The position numbers and the translations under genes were made by a program. Positions 63,313 to 64,000 of a DNA stretch of 64,000 nt are shown here, piece by piece; position 1 is the stretch's first letter, and every line of letters starts with the position of its first letter. Source of the DNA: Leisingera thetidis (GTDB lineage: Bacteria; Pseudomonadota; Alphaproteobacteria; Rhodobacterales; Rhodobacteraceae). The notes below the pieces were generated by a model, which saw only the letters and a list, made by a program, of their open reading frames with translations, made no database searches and was not told where the DNA came from. The DNA lies in assembly GCF_025857195.1 (NCBI RefSeq), contig NZ_CP109788.1, forward strand, positions 291,523 to 355,522. Direction: 5' to 3'.

Positions 63313-64000
63313 CAATCTTCAGCGCCCGATCTCGTCCTCAGTGTTCATCCGCGCTCCTGGCCGCCCCTGCCGAGAGCCGTCCTGCGCAGGGCGGATCGTT
63401 CCAATGCCCCCGCAATCCGCGGCTCAAACCCAAGAAGCAGCCGTCGCGTGACAATCAACAGTGCGGAAAATCATTAACCCTGCCCCCTTGCCGCGACCAA
63501 CGTCCGTTTCGACCGTCCCGGCCCGGGATGCGGGCGGACAAAACTCAATGAAACATGCCAGCGCCGGGGCGAGCGGGCACAGCCCCCCGGCCCCCTGCCC
63601 TGCCCCGGGCCGGGCTGAGCCATCGGTATTTCGAGAGCATTCACCCCTTCGAAGACAGCAACCGCCGTTTCGGCCCAGGCATGCTGCCATGACAGGCACC
63701 GCGAGCATTGGACCGGCCGGCAGGCCAAGGCTGTTGCGCGGATGGTCAAAGAAGGCCCCGCAGGCTGCATAGGCGGGCGCGGTCTCCCCGCCGGCACGGT
63801 CTTTAAACGGCCAACTATAGAAAACACTTGCACGAATCCCGCTCTTTGGCCAATAGTCACGGAAAAGAGGCGGCAAACGCCAAATTCCGTGAACACGGCC
63901 CGGGCAGAACACACGGTCAGATGCATCCGCACAGAACCGCCCCCGGACCATACCGCGGAGCATAAAGGCTGAGCGGCGCAGATGACAGGCATAAGGGCAG
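63313..64000. other. End of window without a recognised gene
   Basis: Several long frames overlap here on both strands, but none shows recognisable motifs, a good ribosome binding site or neighbourhood support. An ATG at 63981 with no room to read further could begin a gene outside the window. Confidence 0.3.

Noticed and set aside
1..64000. CRISPR array, rRNA genes, prophage structural genes.
   Set aside because: No regularly spaced direct repeats beyond the four hip operators, and no rRNA or phage morphogenesis motifs were found on either strand.

Overview
The window looks like an accessory stretch of a marine alphaproteobacterium of the order Rhodobacterales (Roseobacter group; Leisingera, Phaeobacter or Ruegeria would fit). 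This rests on G+C-rich coding sequence, AAGGAGG-type ribosome binding sites, a stem followed by GGAGTATTTTTGCAAAG of a kind I associate with Rhodobacterales spacers, and the gene content: hydroxyproline-betaine epimerase, non-pyrrolysine MttB, a DMSP-lyase-like cupin, TAXI-TRAP transport and IS91 with an integrase. Catabolic operons, each with its own regulator or operator, alternate with broken insertion sequences. A ParA-type partition-gene remnant suggests plasmid ancestry for at least part of the DNA.

Layout. 1-5.8 kb: betaine/amine catabolism (aldehyde dehydrogenase end, FAD amine oxidase, two SDRs, HpbD-like epimerase, MttB-family methyltransferase). 6.1-8.7 kb: debris (ParA remnant, IS481 and IS3 remnants) carrying small palindromic insertions. 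8.8-20.6 kb: MalT-like LuxR regulator, hydantoinase HyuBA, polyamine-type ABC transporter, M20 amidohydrolase. 21.2-23.6 kb: apparently intact IS91-type element (tyrosine recombinase plus HUH transposase). 23.8-32.3 kb: acyl-CoA ligase, DMSP-lyase-like cupin, FadB-type and thiolase genes, divergent LysR, peptide-type binding protein. 33.0-36.3 kb: dead IS91 copy, inactive beta-lactamase-like pseudogene, intact class A beta-lactamase with divergent AmpR.

36.5-38.8 kb: one 747-codon frame joining a truncated type I methylase, a DGxHR (DndB-like) region and a nucleoside-deoxyribosyltransferase-like C-terminus; this is the strongest candidate for something undescribed. 39.4-48.6 kb: AraC regulator and a purine salvage operon in which two adenine-deaminase paralogues flank a BMP-type nucleoside ABC transporter; the first paralogue lacks several expected metal and catalytic residues. 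48.8-50.8 kb: IS3 and IS66 debris. 50.9-52.6 kb: hipBA toxin-antitoxin pair behind four operator repeats. 52.8-57.4 kb: arsenic operon with an ArsR-ArsC fusion, GAPDH/ArsJ, Acr3 and a second ArsC. 57.8-63.3 kb: sulfatase, TAXI-TRAP transporter and divergent IclR regulator.

Five copies of a 30-41 bp palindromic element (arms around CGGCAG/CTGCCG) all lie inside dead transposase or integrase genes, three of them in a single IS3 element. All family names come from remembered motifs and architecture; no database search was run.
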